A stretch of 64,000 nt of DNA from Streptomyces sp. NBC_01116 (GTDB lineage Bacteria; Actinomycetota; Actinomycetes; Streptomycetales; Streptomycetaceae): assembly GCF_041435495.1 (NCBI RefSeq), contig NZ_CP108644.1:1054001-1118000 (forward strand), read 5' to 3'. Numbering within the stretch: the stretch's first letter is position 1; each line of letters begins with the position of its first letter. The notes beneath the pieces are model-generated. The model was not told the DNA's origin and made no database searches. It worked only from the letters and a program-made list of their open reading frames with translations. The position numbers and the translations under genes are program-made. This document shows, one piece after another, positions 8,758 to 16,458 of the stretch.

Positions 8758-8857
8758 CGGGCGGTCCTCGGTGATTCCCGTCCGAGCGGTCCTGGAGGAT
8801 TCGCGTCCGGACGGTCCCTACGGATTCCCTTCGGGGCGATCCGGGGGAGAATCGTGG
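8758..8857. repeat. 25-bp degenerate tandem repeat, about 3.5-4 copies
   Basis: Between bioD and the next gene lie three clear 25-bp units at 8758-8782, 8783-8807 and 8808-8832, and a fourth, weaker one to about 8857. The units share a core of the form CGG-CGGTCC followed by GGATTC-CGTC (for example CGGTCC, then GATTC, then CGTC at fixed offsets). They may be regulatory binding sites or a small minisatellite. The ribosome-binding site of the methyltransferase gene lies about 45 bp beyond. Confidence 0.7.
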
Positions 8858-8913
8858 AGGAACGCCACGTCCGCTCCTCGAGCGTCACGACCACTCCTCG
8901 ACGGAGGTCCGTC

Positions 8914-9591
8914 ATGCGGCCGCGCAGCAGGAAGCTCCCCCGGGACGCCGTGCACCACCCGGTCTTCGCCCGCTTCTACGCCCGGGTGAGCGTGACCGCC
9001 GACCTGAAGGGCGGCATCGCCGCGTACCGCCAGGAGCTGCTGTCGGGGCTCTCCGGCCGGGTCATCGAGATCGGCGCGGGGAACGGGCTGAACTTCGCCC
9101 ACTACCCCGGCGCCGTCTCGGAGGTGGTGGCACTGGAGCCGGAACGCTCGCTGCGGCAGCTCGCCGCCCGCTCCGCCCTGCGCGCGGAGGTGCCGGTGGA
9201 CGTGGTGCCGGGGGCCGCCGAGGCGCTGCCGGTCAAGAGCGAGGCCTTCGACGGGGCGGTGGCCTCGCTGGTCCTGTGCACCGTACGGGATCTGCCCCGG
9301 GCGCTCGCGGAGATCAGGCGGGTCCTGCGGCCGGGCGGTGAACTGCGGTTCTTCGAGCACGGGACGGCTTCGGGCCGGGCGCTGGCCACGGCGCAGCGGG
9401 TGGCCGACCGGACCCTGTGGCCGCTGCTCTTCGGCGGCTGTCACACGGCCCGGGACCCGCTGGCCGCTATCGAGGCGGCGGGCTTCGAGATGGGCACGTA
9501 CCGCAGGCTGCGGATTCCGGAGACGGGCCTCCAGATGCCCTCCTCCCCCTGCGTCCTGGGCGTGGCCCGCAAGCCGTTCACCGAGGACTGA
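8914..9591 (+). CDS. Class I SAM-dependent methyltransferase
   Basis: 225-residue cytoplasmic methyltransferase of the UbiE/Methyltransf_11 type. Motif I is VIEIGAGNG (about residues 50-58), motif II acidic residue is in VALEPE, the post-motif AEALPVKSEAFDGAVASLVL is typical, and RVLRPGGELRFFEH is motif III. Substrate is not predictable. A conserved GGCHTARDP--AIEAAGF segment near the C-terminus resembles a family of uncharacterised actinobacterial methyltransferases. GGAGG at 8903-8907 supports the ATG at 8914, 6 bp later. It is separated from bioD by a 25-bp repeat array, so it may have its own promoter. Confidence 0.85.
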   Translation: MRPRSRKLPRDAVHHPVFARFYARVSVTADLKGGIAAYRQELLSGLSGRVIEIGAGNGLNFAHYPGAVSEVVALEPERSLRQLAARSALRAEVPVDVVPGAAEALPVKSEAFDGAVASLVLCTVRDLPRALAEIRRVLRPGGELRFFEHGTASGRALATAQRVADRTLWPLLFGGCHTARDPLAAIEAAGFEMGTYRRLRIPETGLQMPSSPCVLGVARKPFTED

Positions 9592-9615
9592 GGGGGTGCG
9601 GGGCTCCGCCCGGCC

Positions 9616-9987
9616 TCACACGCTCCACTGCCGCAGCTCGTCGGCGATGGCACGCACGTCCGCCTTGCCCTGCTTCACCAGCAGCGCCAGATCGCGGACC
9701 TGCTCGGGCGAGGTGATGACCTTGAGCCCGGACGCGACGAGATAGCCGTACGCGACGGCCGAGGCGAACATCGCGTTGGAGTGTTCGAGTGCGGGCACGT
9801 GCAGCAGCAGCTGCAACAGGGCGGCCGCCCGCGCGTGCGGGTCGCTGTAGACGGCGCTGCCGAAGATCTCCGCGTCATGCCGGGCGACGGCGGCGACGAG
9901 CGCACCCCAGTCGGAGACCTGCGGGTCTCCGGGCGTCTTGTGCTCGGCGACCATCAGCAACCAGGAAAGGTCGATCCGAAGGTTCAA
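9616..9987 (-). CDS. Doc-like (Fic superfamily) toxin homologue with degenerate active site
   Basis: 123-residue protein that aligns without gaps to the core of phage P1 Doc from memory. The C-terminal GLKVITSPEQVRDL matches the Doc segment after its active site (NGVQVFDSPELADL). The Fic catalytic motif HPFLDANKR, however, is PALEHSNAM here (residues 65-73): the catalytic His is Pro and the nucleotide-binding Lys-Arg is Ala-Met, while the central Asn71 remains. It is therefore probably not an active kinase/AMPylase in the known way. It is encoded 3' of, and overlapping by 4 bp (TTGA), a ribbon-helix-helix protein, the usual toxin position. The start is TTG at 9987. In databases such proteins are called fic family toxin components. 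Confidence 0.7.
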   Translation of the reverse strand: MNLRIDLSWLLMVAEHKTPGDPQVSDWGALVAAVARHDAEIFGSAVYSDPHARAAALLQLLLHVPALEHSNAMFASAVAYGYLVASGLKVITSPEQVRDLALLVKQGKADVRAIADELRQWSV

Positions 9988-10211
9988 CGGGTGCCTTCGC
10001 GCTCCGGGCCGAACTCCTCGGCGAACACCGACTCGTACTGCTTCATGAAGTCGGCCGCGGCCTCGACGAAGGTGTGTCCCACCTCGCCCGCGTCCTGCTG
10101 GACGAGTTCCTCTATGTAGCGGTTCACGCTCATCCCCCTCTGCAGCGCGCGCTGCCGCGCGGCCTCGGCGGTGGCCTCGTCCACTCGAACGTTCAGCTGG
10201 GTCTTGGGCAC
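9984..10211 (-). CDS. Ribbon-helix-helix antitoxin-like DNA-binding protein
   Basis: 75-residue protein whose first 45 residues are a MetJ/Arc/CopG ribbon-helix-helix: the beta strand TQLNVRVDE, then helices with RQRALQRGMSVNRYIEELV. The C-terminal 30 residues (HTFVEAAADFMKQYESVFAEEF) would be the partner-binding tail. It starts at GTG 10211 with no ribosome-binding site, and a TAGCGT -10-like element ends 6 bp upstream, so the mRNA may be leaderless. It overlaps the Doc-like gene by 4 bp, giving translational coupling. Two palindromes in its promoter suggest autorepression. Confidence 0.8.
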   Translation of the reverse strand: MPKTQLNVRVDEATAEAARQRALQRGMSVNRYIEELVQQDAGEVGHTFVEAAADFMKQYESVFAEEFGPEREGTR

Positions 10212-10217
10212 CCGACC

Positions 10218-10240
10218 ACGCTAGCGCGGCCGTGCTAGCA
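10218..10240 (-). promoter_or_regulatory. Antitoxin promoter with paired palindromic operators
   Basis: Two 8-bp palindromes, CGCTAGCG (10219-10226) and TGCTAGCA (10233-10240), spaced 14 bp centre to centre, directly upstream of the antitoxin GTG. On the minus strand the first contains TAGCGT, a reasonable -10 element for a leaderless start. Tandem palindromes overlapping the promoter are what ribbon-helix-helix antitoxins usually bind. Confidence 0.55.
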
Positions 10241-10352
10241 CCGGCAAGGGGAGCGCGGGGCCGGGGACGCGGGGCCCGGGGGCGCGGGGCGCCGCGCCCG
10301 GACTGTGGAACGCGATCGACGCCCCGTCACCCCTGATGGTGGGATGGCCGCC

Positions 10353-10778
10353 ATGAACGATCTTTCGATACGGTCCGCGACTCCGGCCGATCTGGACGAG
10401 GTCCTCGCCTTCTGGAAGGTGGCCGCCGAGGGCACCAGCATCAGCGACGACGGTGACGGGGTCGCACGCCTGGTGGAACGCGACCCCGACGCCCTGATGC
10501 TGGCGGAGCGGGAGGGGGCGCTGGTGGGCACGGTCATCGTGGGCTTCGACGGCTGGCGCTGCCATCTCTACCGGCTCGCGGTCCACCCGGACCAGCGGCG
10601 CCGCGGTGTGGGCGGCGCCCTCCTGGCGGCGGCCGAGGAACGGTTCGTCGCGCTGGGCGGGCGGCGCGCCGACGCCATGGTCCTGGACCGCAACACGTCG
10701 GCCCACCATGCCTGGCGTGCGGCGGGTTACGAGCCCCAGCCGCAGTGGAGCCGCTGGGTGAAGCACCTGCCGGGCTGA
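10353..10778 (+). CDS. GNAT family N-acetyltransferase
   Basis: 141-residue single GNAT domain. The acetyl-CoA-binding motif A is clear (LYRLAVHPDQ, then RRRGVGGALL), and the C-terminal YEPQPQWSRWVKHLPG is typical of small Streptomyces members. The N-terminal SIRSATPADLDEVLAFW is the usual first strand and helix. ATG at 10353 is chosen because it begins right before the first strand; an in-frame ATG 9 bp upstream (10344) is possible. Substrate unknown. It stands alone, divergent from the antitoxin pair across 141 bp. Confidence 0.85.
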   Translation: MNDLSIRSATPADLDEVLAFWKVAAEGTSISDDGDGVARLVERDPDALMLAEREGALVGTVIVGFDGWRCHLYRLAVHPDQRRRGVGGALLAAAEERFVALGGRRADAMVLDRNTSAHHAWRAAGYEPQPQWSRWVKHLPG

Positions 10779-10817
10779 GCGGTACGGCGGGAACCGGCCG
10801 CGACACCGCACGCCACG

Positions 10818-10928
10818 GCGCGGTGCGGCGGCTCCCGGCGCGGTGCGGCGGCATTCGGCACGGTTCGAGGGACATGGACGCGGTGGACGGGGCGCTGCTG
10901 GGCAGACGGCCTACGATGACCTGCCGTC
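10818..10928. repeat. Short direct repeats and hairpin upstream of the CNNM operon
   Basis: In the 267-bp gap (10779-11045) there is a 16-bp direct repeat GGCGCGGTGCGGCGGC at 10818-10833 and 10838-10853 (20-bp period), then a hairpin GACGGC (10905-10910)/GCCGTC (10923-10928) enclosing a TACGAT -10-like hexamer. It may hold the terminator of the GNAT gene and the promoter of the CNNM genes. I see no known Mg2+ riboswitch. Confidence 0.4.
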
Positions 10929-11045
10929 CGTTACCCCCTGCCGAAAGGTGTGAGCGTCCGTCCATGGGCGAGCCCCCCGTAGCCGATGCCGCCGACACCG
11001 CGCGGTCCCCCCGCCCCTGCCCGATCATGGGACGGAGGTGAACCG

Positions 11046-12386
11046 ATGATCGAAGTGCTGCTGCTGCTCGTCGCCCTGCTGCTCTGCGTCGCCTGCGGCG
11101 CGTTCGTCGCGGCGGAGTTCTCCCTGACCACAGTGGAGCGCGGCGAGCTCGAACGGGCCGTCGAACGGGGCGACCGGGGCGCCGCGAGCGCGCTCAAGGC
11201 CGTCCGGAGCCTCACCTTCCAGCTCTCGGGGGCCCAGCTCGGCATCACCGTCACCAATCTGGTGATCGGCATGCTCTCCGAGCCCTCCATCGCCAAGCTG
11301 ATCCGCGGCCCCGCCGAGGCGGCGGGGCTGCCTCCCGCAGCCGCGTCCACCCTGGCGCTCGTCCTCGGTACGGCGCTGTCCACGGTGGTCCTGATGGTGG
11401 TCGGCGAACTGGTTCCGAAGAACTGGGCGATCTCCTCCCCGCTGGCCGTGGCCAGGGCGGTGGCCACACCGCAACGTGTGTTCACCGCGCTGTTCCGGCC
11501 CTTCATCAGCCACCTCAACAACACGGCCAACCGGATCGTGCGCCGCTCCGGTCTGGAGCCGACCGAGGAGCTGGCCTCCGCCCGCAGCCCGCAGGAGCTG
11601 GTGGCCCTGGCCCGGCACTCCGCGAAGGAGGGTGCGCTGGAGGCGGACACGGCCGAGCTCTTCGTCCGCACGCTGAACCTCTCGGAGCTGACCGCGGAGA
11701 ACGTGATGACGCCGCGGGTGCAGGTGACCGCGCTGGAGCTGCACGCGACGGCCGAGGACGTCGCCAACGCCACCCGGGCGACCGGCCTGTCCCGCTTCCC
11801 CGTCTACCGGGGCAGCCTGGACACCGTGGTCGGCGTGGCCCACATCAAGGACGTGCTGGCGATCCCCGCCGACCGTCGGCCCCGCACCCGGGTCTCGGAA
11901 CTGCTGCGCGAGCCCCTGCTCGTACCGGAGACGCTCACCGTGGACCGGCTGCTGGACCGGCTGTCCGGACGGCTCGCCATGGCCGTGGTGATCGACGAGT
12001 ACGGCGGGACCGCAGGGGTCGCGACGCTGGAGGACATCGTGGAGGAGGTCGTCGGCGAGGTCCGCGACGAGCACGATCCGCACGAGACGCCGGACCTGGC
12101 CGCCGCCGGGGAGGACGCCGACGGGCGGACCCTGTGGTCGGCCGACGGGGCGGCGCGCACCGACCAGCTCCGCAGGATCGGTCTGCGGGTGCCGGACGGG
12201 CCCTACGAGACCCTCGCGGGTCTGGTCGCCGCCGAGATCGGACGGATCCCGACCGTGGACGACAGCGTCGAACTGGAGGGATGGCGGATCGACGTGGTCG
12301 ACGCCTCGGGCCGCCGCGCCGCGCGGGCCCTGCTGCACGCCCCGCTGCCGGGGTCCGGCGACGAGCGGACGGAGGACGAGCGGTGA
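11046..12386 (+). CDS. CNNM/CorC (HlyC) family membrane protein, full length
   Basis: 446-residue protein of the hemolysin C/CNNM family, linked to Mg2+/Co2+ handling. Order of domains: DUF21 membrane domain (about 1-190; three or four hydrophobic segments, with FVAAEFSLT near 22 and GELVPKNWAI), a CBS pair (about 205-330; NVMTPRVQVTALE, RFPVYRGSLDTVVGVAHIKDVL, AVVIDEYGGTAGVATLEDIVEEVVGE) and the C-terminal CorC_HlyC domain (about 350-435). Start ATG at 11046 with GGAGG 8 bp upstream. Its stop overlaps the start of a second family member by 4 bp. Streptomyces often carry such pairs; transport direction and ion are not known. Confidence 0.9.
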   Translation: MIEVLLLLVALLLCVACGAFVAAEFSLTTVERGELERAVERGDRGAASALKAVRSLTFQLSGAQLGITVTNLVIGMLSEPSIAKLIRGPAEAAGLPPAAASTLALVLGTALSTVVLMVVGELVPKNWAISSPLAVARAVATPQRVFTALFRPFISHLNNTANRIVRRSGLEPTEELASARSPQELVALARHSAKEGALEADTAELFVRTLNLSELTAENVMTPRVQVTALELHATAEDVANATRATGLSRFPVYRGSLDTVVGVAHIKDVLAIPADRRPRTRVSELLREPLLVPETLTVDRLLDRLSGRLAMAVVIDEYGGTAGVATLEDIVEEVVGEVRDEHDPHETPDLAAAGEDADGRTLWSADGAARTDQLRRIGLRVPDGPYETLAGLVAAEIGRIPTVDDSVELEGWRIDVVDASGRRAARALLHAPLPGSGDERTEDER

Positions 12387-13402
12387 TCGTTCTCCAGCTC
12401 TTCGTCGGCCTGCTGACCCTGGTGGCCAACGCCTTCTTCGTGGGCGCCGAATTCGCGCTCATCTCCGTGCGCCGCAGCCAGATCGAACCGGAGGCCGAGG
12501 CCGGGAACCGGCGGGCCCGCAGTGTCATCTGGGGGCTGGAGCACGTCTCCGCGCTGCTCGCCGCCGCCCAGCTCGGCATCACGCTCTGCACCCTGGTGCT
12601 GGGCATCGTCGCCGAACCGGCCATCGCGCATCTGCTGGAGCCGGCCTTCGACGCGGTGGGAGTGCCGCACGGGCTGGTCCACCCCCTGTCGTTCGTCATC
12701 GCGCTGAGCGTGGCCACCTATCTGCACATGCTCCTGGGCGAGATGGTGCCGAAGAACATCGCCCTGGCCGAACCGGCGCGGAGCGCCCTGCTGCTGGGCC
12801 CCCCGCTGGTGGCGATGGCCCGCGCCCTGCGGCCGGTCATCTTCGCGATCAACGCGTTCGCCAACACCCTGCTCAAGCTGTTGCGGGTGGAGACGAAGGA
12901 CGAGGTCGCTGCGACGTTCTCGGACGACGAACTGGCCCGGCTGGTCCAGGACGCCGGGGACGCCGGGCTGGTCGACGACCGCTCCGCGCAACGCCTCCAC
13001 CACGCCCTGGAGCTGGGCCGCCGGCCGGTGCGGGACGTGGTCATGCCGGTCGACCGCGTGCTGTACGCCAGGGTCGGCACCACCCCGGAGGAGCTGGAGC
13101 GGCTCTCGTCCGAGTCCGGGTTCTCCCGCTTCCCGGTGATGGACAGCGAGCAGCGCATCCTCGGCTATCTCCATGTGAAGGACGCCCTGGACGCGACGCC
13201 CCGGGACGTCCCCTTCCCGGTGACGGCGATGCGGCCGATCGCCCGTGTCCGGGCGGCGACTCCGCTGGACGACGTGCTCACCGCCCTGCGGCGCAGCCGG
13301 ACCCATCTGGCGGCCGTTCTCGACGAGGACGACCGGCTGGCCGGCATGGTCACGATGGAGGACGTGCTCCGCGAACTCGTCGGACGGCCGGGGTCCCGGT
13401 GA
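12383..13402 (+). CDS. CNNM/CorC family membrane protein, short (no C-terminal domain)
   Basis: 339-residue partner of the preceding gene, starting at GTG 12383 within the upstream stop (GTGA overlap). It has the DUF21 membrane part (FVGAEFALISVRR, GEMVPKNIAL) and a CBS pair (VVMPVDRVLYARVG, RFPVMDSEQRILGYLHVKDAL, LAAVLDEDDRLAGMVTMEDVLRELVG). It ends directly after the second CBS motif, so the CorC_HlyC domain present in its partner is absent. A heteromer of the two would have a single set of C-terminal domains; this is inference from the coupling. Encoded in the same operon. Confidence 0.88.
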   Translation: MIVLQLFVGLLTLVANAFFVGAEFALISVRRSQIEPEAEAGNRRARSVIWGLEHVSALLAAAQLGITLCTLVLGIVAEPAIAHLLEPAFDAVGVPHGLVHPLSFVIALSVATYLHMLLGEMVPKNIALAEPARSALLLGPPLVAMARALRPVIFAINAFANTLLKLLRVETKDEVAATFSDDELARLVQDAGDAGLVDDRSAQRLHHALELGRRPVRDVVMPVDRVLYARVGTTPEELERLSSESGFSRFPVMDSEQRILGYLHVKDALDATPRDVPFPVTAMRPIARVRAATPLDDVLTALRRSRTHLAAVLDEDDRLAGMVTMEDVLRELVGRPGSR

Positions 13403-13445
13403 CCTGCTGGCCTCCTGGCCTACCGACCGGTACGCTCGTCGGGCC

Positions 13446-14315
13446 ATGGAATTGAATGCCTCCTACACCAGTCTCGTCGCGGTCGGCGACTCGTTCACCG
13501 AGGGCATGTCGGACCTGCTCCCCGACGGCACCTACCGGGGCTGGGCCGACCTCCTCGCCGCCCGGCTCGCGGTCCGGTCCCCCGGTTTCCGGTACGCCAA
13601 CCTCGCCGTACGCGGGAAACTCATCGGTCAGATCGTCGACGAGCAGGTGGAGGCGGCGGCCTCGCTCGGCGCCGATGTGGTCACCCTCGTCGGTGGGCTC
13701 AACGACACGCTGCGCCCGAAGTGCGACATGGGGATGGTCAGGGGGCGGCTCGAAGAGGCCGTGGAACGTCTCGCACCGACCTGCAAGCAGCTGGTGCTGA
13801 TGCGCAGCCCCGGGCGGAGCGGGCCGGTGTTCGACCGGTTCCGCCCCCGGGTGGAGGCGCTGTTCGCCCTGATCGACGATCTGGCCGGGCAGCACGGCGC
13901 CGCGGTGGTGGACCTCTACTCCGCGCCCTCGATCGCCGATCCCCGGATGTGGGACGTCGACCGGCTCCATCTCGCCGCCGAAGGCCACCGGCGCGTGGCC
14001 GAGGCGGTCTGGCAGACCCTGGGGCTGCCGGCCGAACTGGACTGGCGTGCGCGGATGCCCGCGACCGCGCCGCCGCGCTGGGCGGCCCGGCGGACGGAGG
14101 ACGTCCGCTTCGCCCGTCAGCACCTGGCCCCCTGGATCGGGCGGCGGCTCACCGGCCGCTCCTCCGGCGACGGGCGCTCGGGCGCCCAGTTCGACACCAC
14201 GACGGGCCGGGCCTTCTGGATCACGCCGGCGGACCCGGAGAACCCGGGCCCGGTGACGGGGTGGCGCCGCGCCGTCTCCCCCGGCGCCGGGGTGGGCACC
14301 GCGGAGACCGGCTGA
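13446..14315 (+). CDS. SGNH/GDSL hydrolase
   Basis: 289-residue esterase/lipase-like hydrolase. Catalytic elements are clear: Ser16 in GDSFTEGMSD (block I), Gly/Asn86 in GGLNDTL (block III), and Asp172-His175 in DVDRLHLAAEGH (block V). No signal peptide is visible, so it is cytoplasmic. The last about 70 residues, after the SGNH fold, form an Arg-rich extension (APPRWAARRTEDVRFARQHL). Start ATG at 13446, 43 bp after the CNNM operon. Physiological ester is unknown. Confidence 0.88.
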   Translation: MELNASYTSLVAVGDSFTEGMSDLLPDGTYRGWADLLAARLAVRSPGFRYANLAVRGKLIGQIVDEQVEAAASLGADVVTLVGGLNDTLRPKCDMGMVRGRLEEAVERLAPTCKQLVLMRSPGRSGPVFDRFRPRVEALFALIDDLAGQHGAAVVDLYSAPSIADPRMWDVDRLHLAAEGHRRVAEAVWQTLGLPAELDWRARMPATAPPRWAARRTEDVRFARQHLAPWIGRRLTGRSSGDGRSGAQFDTTTGRAFWITPADPENPGPVTGWRRAVSPGAGVGTAETG

Positions 14316-14333
14316 ACCGGTCGTGCGGGCCGG

Positions 14334-14376
14334 CGCGCCCCCGGCTCCTTCGTAGCAAGCCACAAACCGGGGCGCG
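14334..14376. terminator. Possible terminator after the SGNH hydrolase
   Basis: CGCGCCCCCGG (14334-14344) can pair with CCGGGGCGCG (14367-14376) with one bulged C and a 22-nt loop. It lies just before the purB promoter. The large loop makes it a weak call. Confidence 0.35.
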
Positions 14377-14400
14377 TCGCTGGCCTGCACGAACCGCCAG

Positions 14401-14414
14401 TAGAATCCCTTTAC
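14401..14414 (+). promoter_or_regulatory. purB promoter, probably leaderless
   Basis: A TAGAAT hexamer at 14401-14406 ends 8 bp before the GTG start of purB and there is no ribosome-binding sequence in between. This geometry places transcription start at or within a base or two of the start codon. The -35 region is not well conserved. Confidence 0.5.
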
Positions 14415-15857
14415 GTGACTGCTGTGTCTGCGAAGCCTCGCATCCCCAATGTCCTGGCCGGCCGCTACGCCTCCGCGGAGCTGGCCGTCCTCTGGTCCCC
14501 CGAGCAGAAGGTGAAGCTGGAGCGTCAGCTGTGGCTGGCGGTGCTGCGCGCTCAGAAGGACCTCGGGATCGAGGTGCCCGAAGCGGCGCTGGCCGACTAC
14601 GAGCGTGTGCTGGACCAGGTGGACCTGGCCTCGATCGCCGAGCGCGAGAAGATCACCCGGCATGACGTGAAGGCCCGGATCGAGGAGTTCAACGCCCTCG
14701 CCGGTCATGAGCAGGTCCACAAGGGCATGACCTCCCGGGACCTGACGGAGAACGTCGAGCAGCTTCAGATCCGCCTCTCGCTGGAGCTGATGCGCGACCG
14801 CACCGTGGCCGTACTGGCCCGGCTCGGCAAACTCGCCGCGGAGTACCGCGAGCTCGTGATCGCCGGACGCTCGCACAACGTCGCCGCGCAGGCGACGACG
14901 CTGGGCAAGCGCTTCGCGACAGCGGCCGACGAGCTGCTGGTCGCCCACGGCCGGCTGGAGGACCTCCTCTCCCGCTACCCGCTGCGCGGGATCAAGGGCC
15001 CGGTCGGCACGGCGCAGGACATGCTGGACCTGCTCGGCGGCGACGCGGGCAAGCTCGCCGACCTGGAGCAGCGCATCGCCGGGCACCTCGGCTTCGCCGA
15101 GGCGTTCACCTCGGTCGGCCAGGTCTACCCCCGGTCGCTCGACTACGACGTGGTCACCGCCCTGGTGCAGCTCGCCGCTGCGCCCTCCTCGGTGGCGAAG
15201 ACCGTCCGCCTGATGGCCGGCCACGAGCTGGTGACCGAGGGCTTCAAGCCCGGCCAGGTCGGCTCGTCCGCGATGCCGCACAAGATGAACACGCGCTCCT
15301 GCGAGCGGGTCAACGGTCTGATGGTGATCCTGCGCGGCTACGCCTCGATGACCGGCGAGCTGGCGGGCGACCAGTGGAACGAGGGCGACGTGTCCTGTTC
15401 CGTGGTCCGCCGGGTGGCGCTCCCGGACGCGTTCTTCGCGTTCGACGGTCTCCTGGAGACCTTCCTGACGGTGCTGGACGAATTCGGCGCGTTCCCCGCC
15501 GTCGTGGCACGCGAGCTGGACCGCTACCTCCCGTTCCTCGCCACCACCAAGGTGCTGATGGGCGCCGTACGGGCCGGAGTGGGCCGCGAGGTGGCGCACG
15601 AGGCGATCAAGGAGCACGCGGTCGCCTCCGCCCTCGCGATGCGGGAGCAGGGCGCCGAGCGCAACGAGCTGCTCGACAAGCTCGCCGCGGACGAGCGGAT
15701 CCCGCTGGACCGCGCGCAGTTGGACGAGCTGATGGCCGACAAGCTCTCGTTCACGGGTGCCGCCGGCGACCAGGTGTCGTCGTTGGTCGCCCGGATCGAG
15801 AAGATCACCGAGCAGTACCCCGAGGCCGCGAAGTACACCCCCGGCTCGATCCTCTGA
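14415..15857 (+). CDS. purB: Adenylosuccinate lyase
   Basis: 480-residue member of the fumarase/aspartase superfamily that splits SAICAR to AICAR and adenylosuccinate to AMP in purine synthesis. The superfamily signature GSSAMPHKMN is at residues 283-292 and contains the catalytic Ser loop. Other family marks are GHEQVHKGMTSRDLTEN (about 96-112) and the RSHNVAAQATTLGKRFA segment carrying the active-site His. It is longer at the C-terminus than the B. subtilis type and resembles the actinobacterial form. The GTG at 14415 fits both the N-terminus and the leaderless promoter. It is followed by mug. Confidence 0.95.
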   Translation: MTAVSAKPRIPNVLAGRYASAELAVLWSPEQKVKLERQLWLAVLRAQKDLGIEVPEAALADYERVLDQVDLASIAEREKITRHDVKARIEEFNALAGHEQVHKGMTSRDLTENVEQLQIRLSLELMRDRTVAVLARLGKLAAEYRELVIAGRSHNVAAQATTLGKRFATAADELLVAHGRLEDLLSRYPLRGIKGPVGTAQDMLDLLGGDAGKLADLEQRIAGHLGFAEAFTSVGQVYPRSLDYDVVTALVQLAAAPSSVAKTVRLMAGHELVTEGFKPGQVGSSAMPHKMNTRSCERVNGLMVILRGYASMTGELAGDQWNEGDVSCSVVRRVALPDAFFAFDGLLETFLTVLDEFGAFPAVVARELDRYLPFLATTKVLMGAVRAGVGREVAHEAIKEHAVASALAMREQGAERNELLDKLAADERIPLDRAQLDELMADKLSFTGAAGDQVSSLVARIEKITEQYPEAAKYTPGSIL

Positions 15858-15876
15858 CCGGCACCGCCCTCACCGC

Positions 15877-16458
15877 ATGACCCCCGAAGAGCTGAGCGCC
15901 GCCCGTGACCGCATCGTCCCCGATGTGGCCGCGGGCGGTCTGCGTGTGCTCTTCTGCGGCATCAACCCGAGCCTGACGACGGCGGTGACGGGTCACCATT
16001 TCGCTCACCCAGGGAACCGGTTCTGGCCGGTCCTGCACCGCTCGGGCTTCACGCCCCGGCAGCTGCGTCCGTCGGAGCAGGCCGAGTTGCTCGGCCTCGG
16101 ACTCGGCATCACCAACGTGGTGGCACGGGCCACGGCCCGGGCCGACGAGCTCGGCGCGGACGAGTTCCGGGAGGGCGGGGCCGCTCTGACGGCGAAGGTC
16201 GAACTGCTCGCGCCCCAGTGGCTCGCGGTGGTCGGCATCACCGCCTACCGCACGGCCTTCGGGGAACCCCGGGCCCGGATCGGCCCCCAGGCACGCACGG
16301 TCGGCGGCGCCCGCGTATGGGCTCTGCCCAACCCCAGCGGCCTCAACGCCCACTGGACGGTCCAGAGCATGGCCGAGGAGTACGCCCGCCTCCGGAACGC
16401 CGTCCTCACCCGGCCCCCGGCCGACCGGCCCCGCCCCGGCCAGGCCCCGCCCGGCTGA
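15877..16458 (+). CDS. mug: G/U mismatch-specific uracil-DNA glycosylase
   Basis: 193-residue Mug/TDG-family DNA glycosylase removing U (and ethenocytosine or T) from mismatches with G. Motif 1 FCGINPSLTT (Asn30, the catalytic water-positioning Asn) and motif 2 NPSGLNAHW (152-160) are both present, and GHHFAHPGNRFWPVL is highly typical. A basic, Pro-rich tail of about 20 residues follows the domain. Start ATG at 15877, 19 bp after purB, probably co-transcribed. Its 3' end lies against an ABC ATPase remnant on the other strand. Confidence 0.92.
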   Translation: MTPEELSAARDRIVPDVAAGGLRVLFCGINPSLTTAVTGHHFAHPGNRFWPVLHRSGFTPRQLRPSEQAELLGLGLGITNVVARATARADELGADEFREGGAALTAKVELLAPQWLAVVGITAYRTAFGEPRARIGPQARTVGGARVWALPNPSGLNAHWTVQSMAEEYARLRNAVLTRPPADRPRPGQAPPG

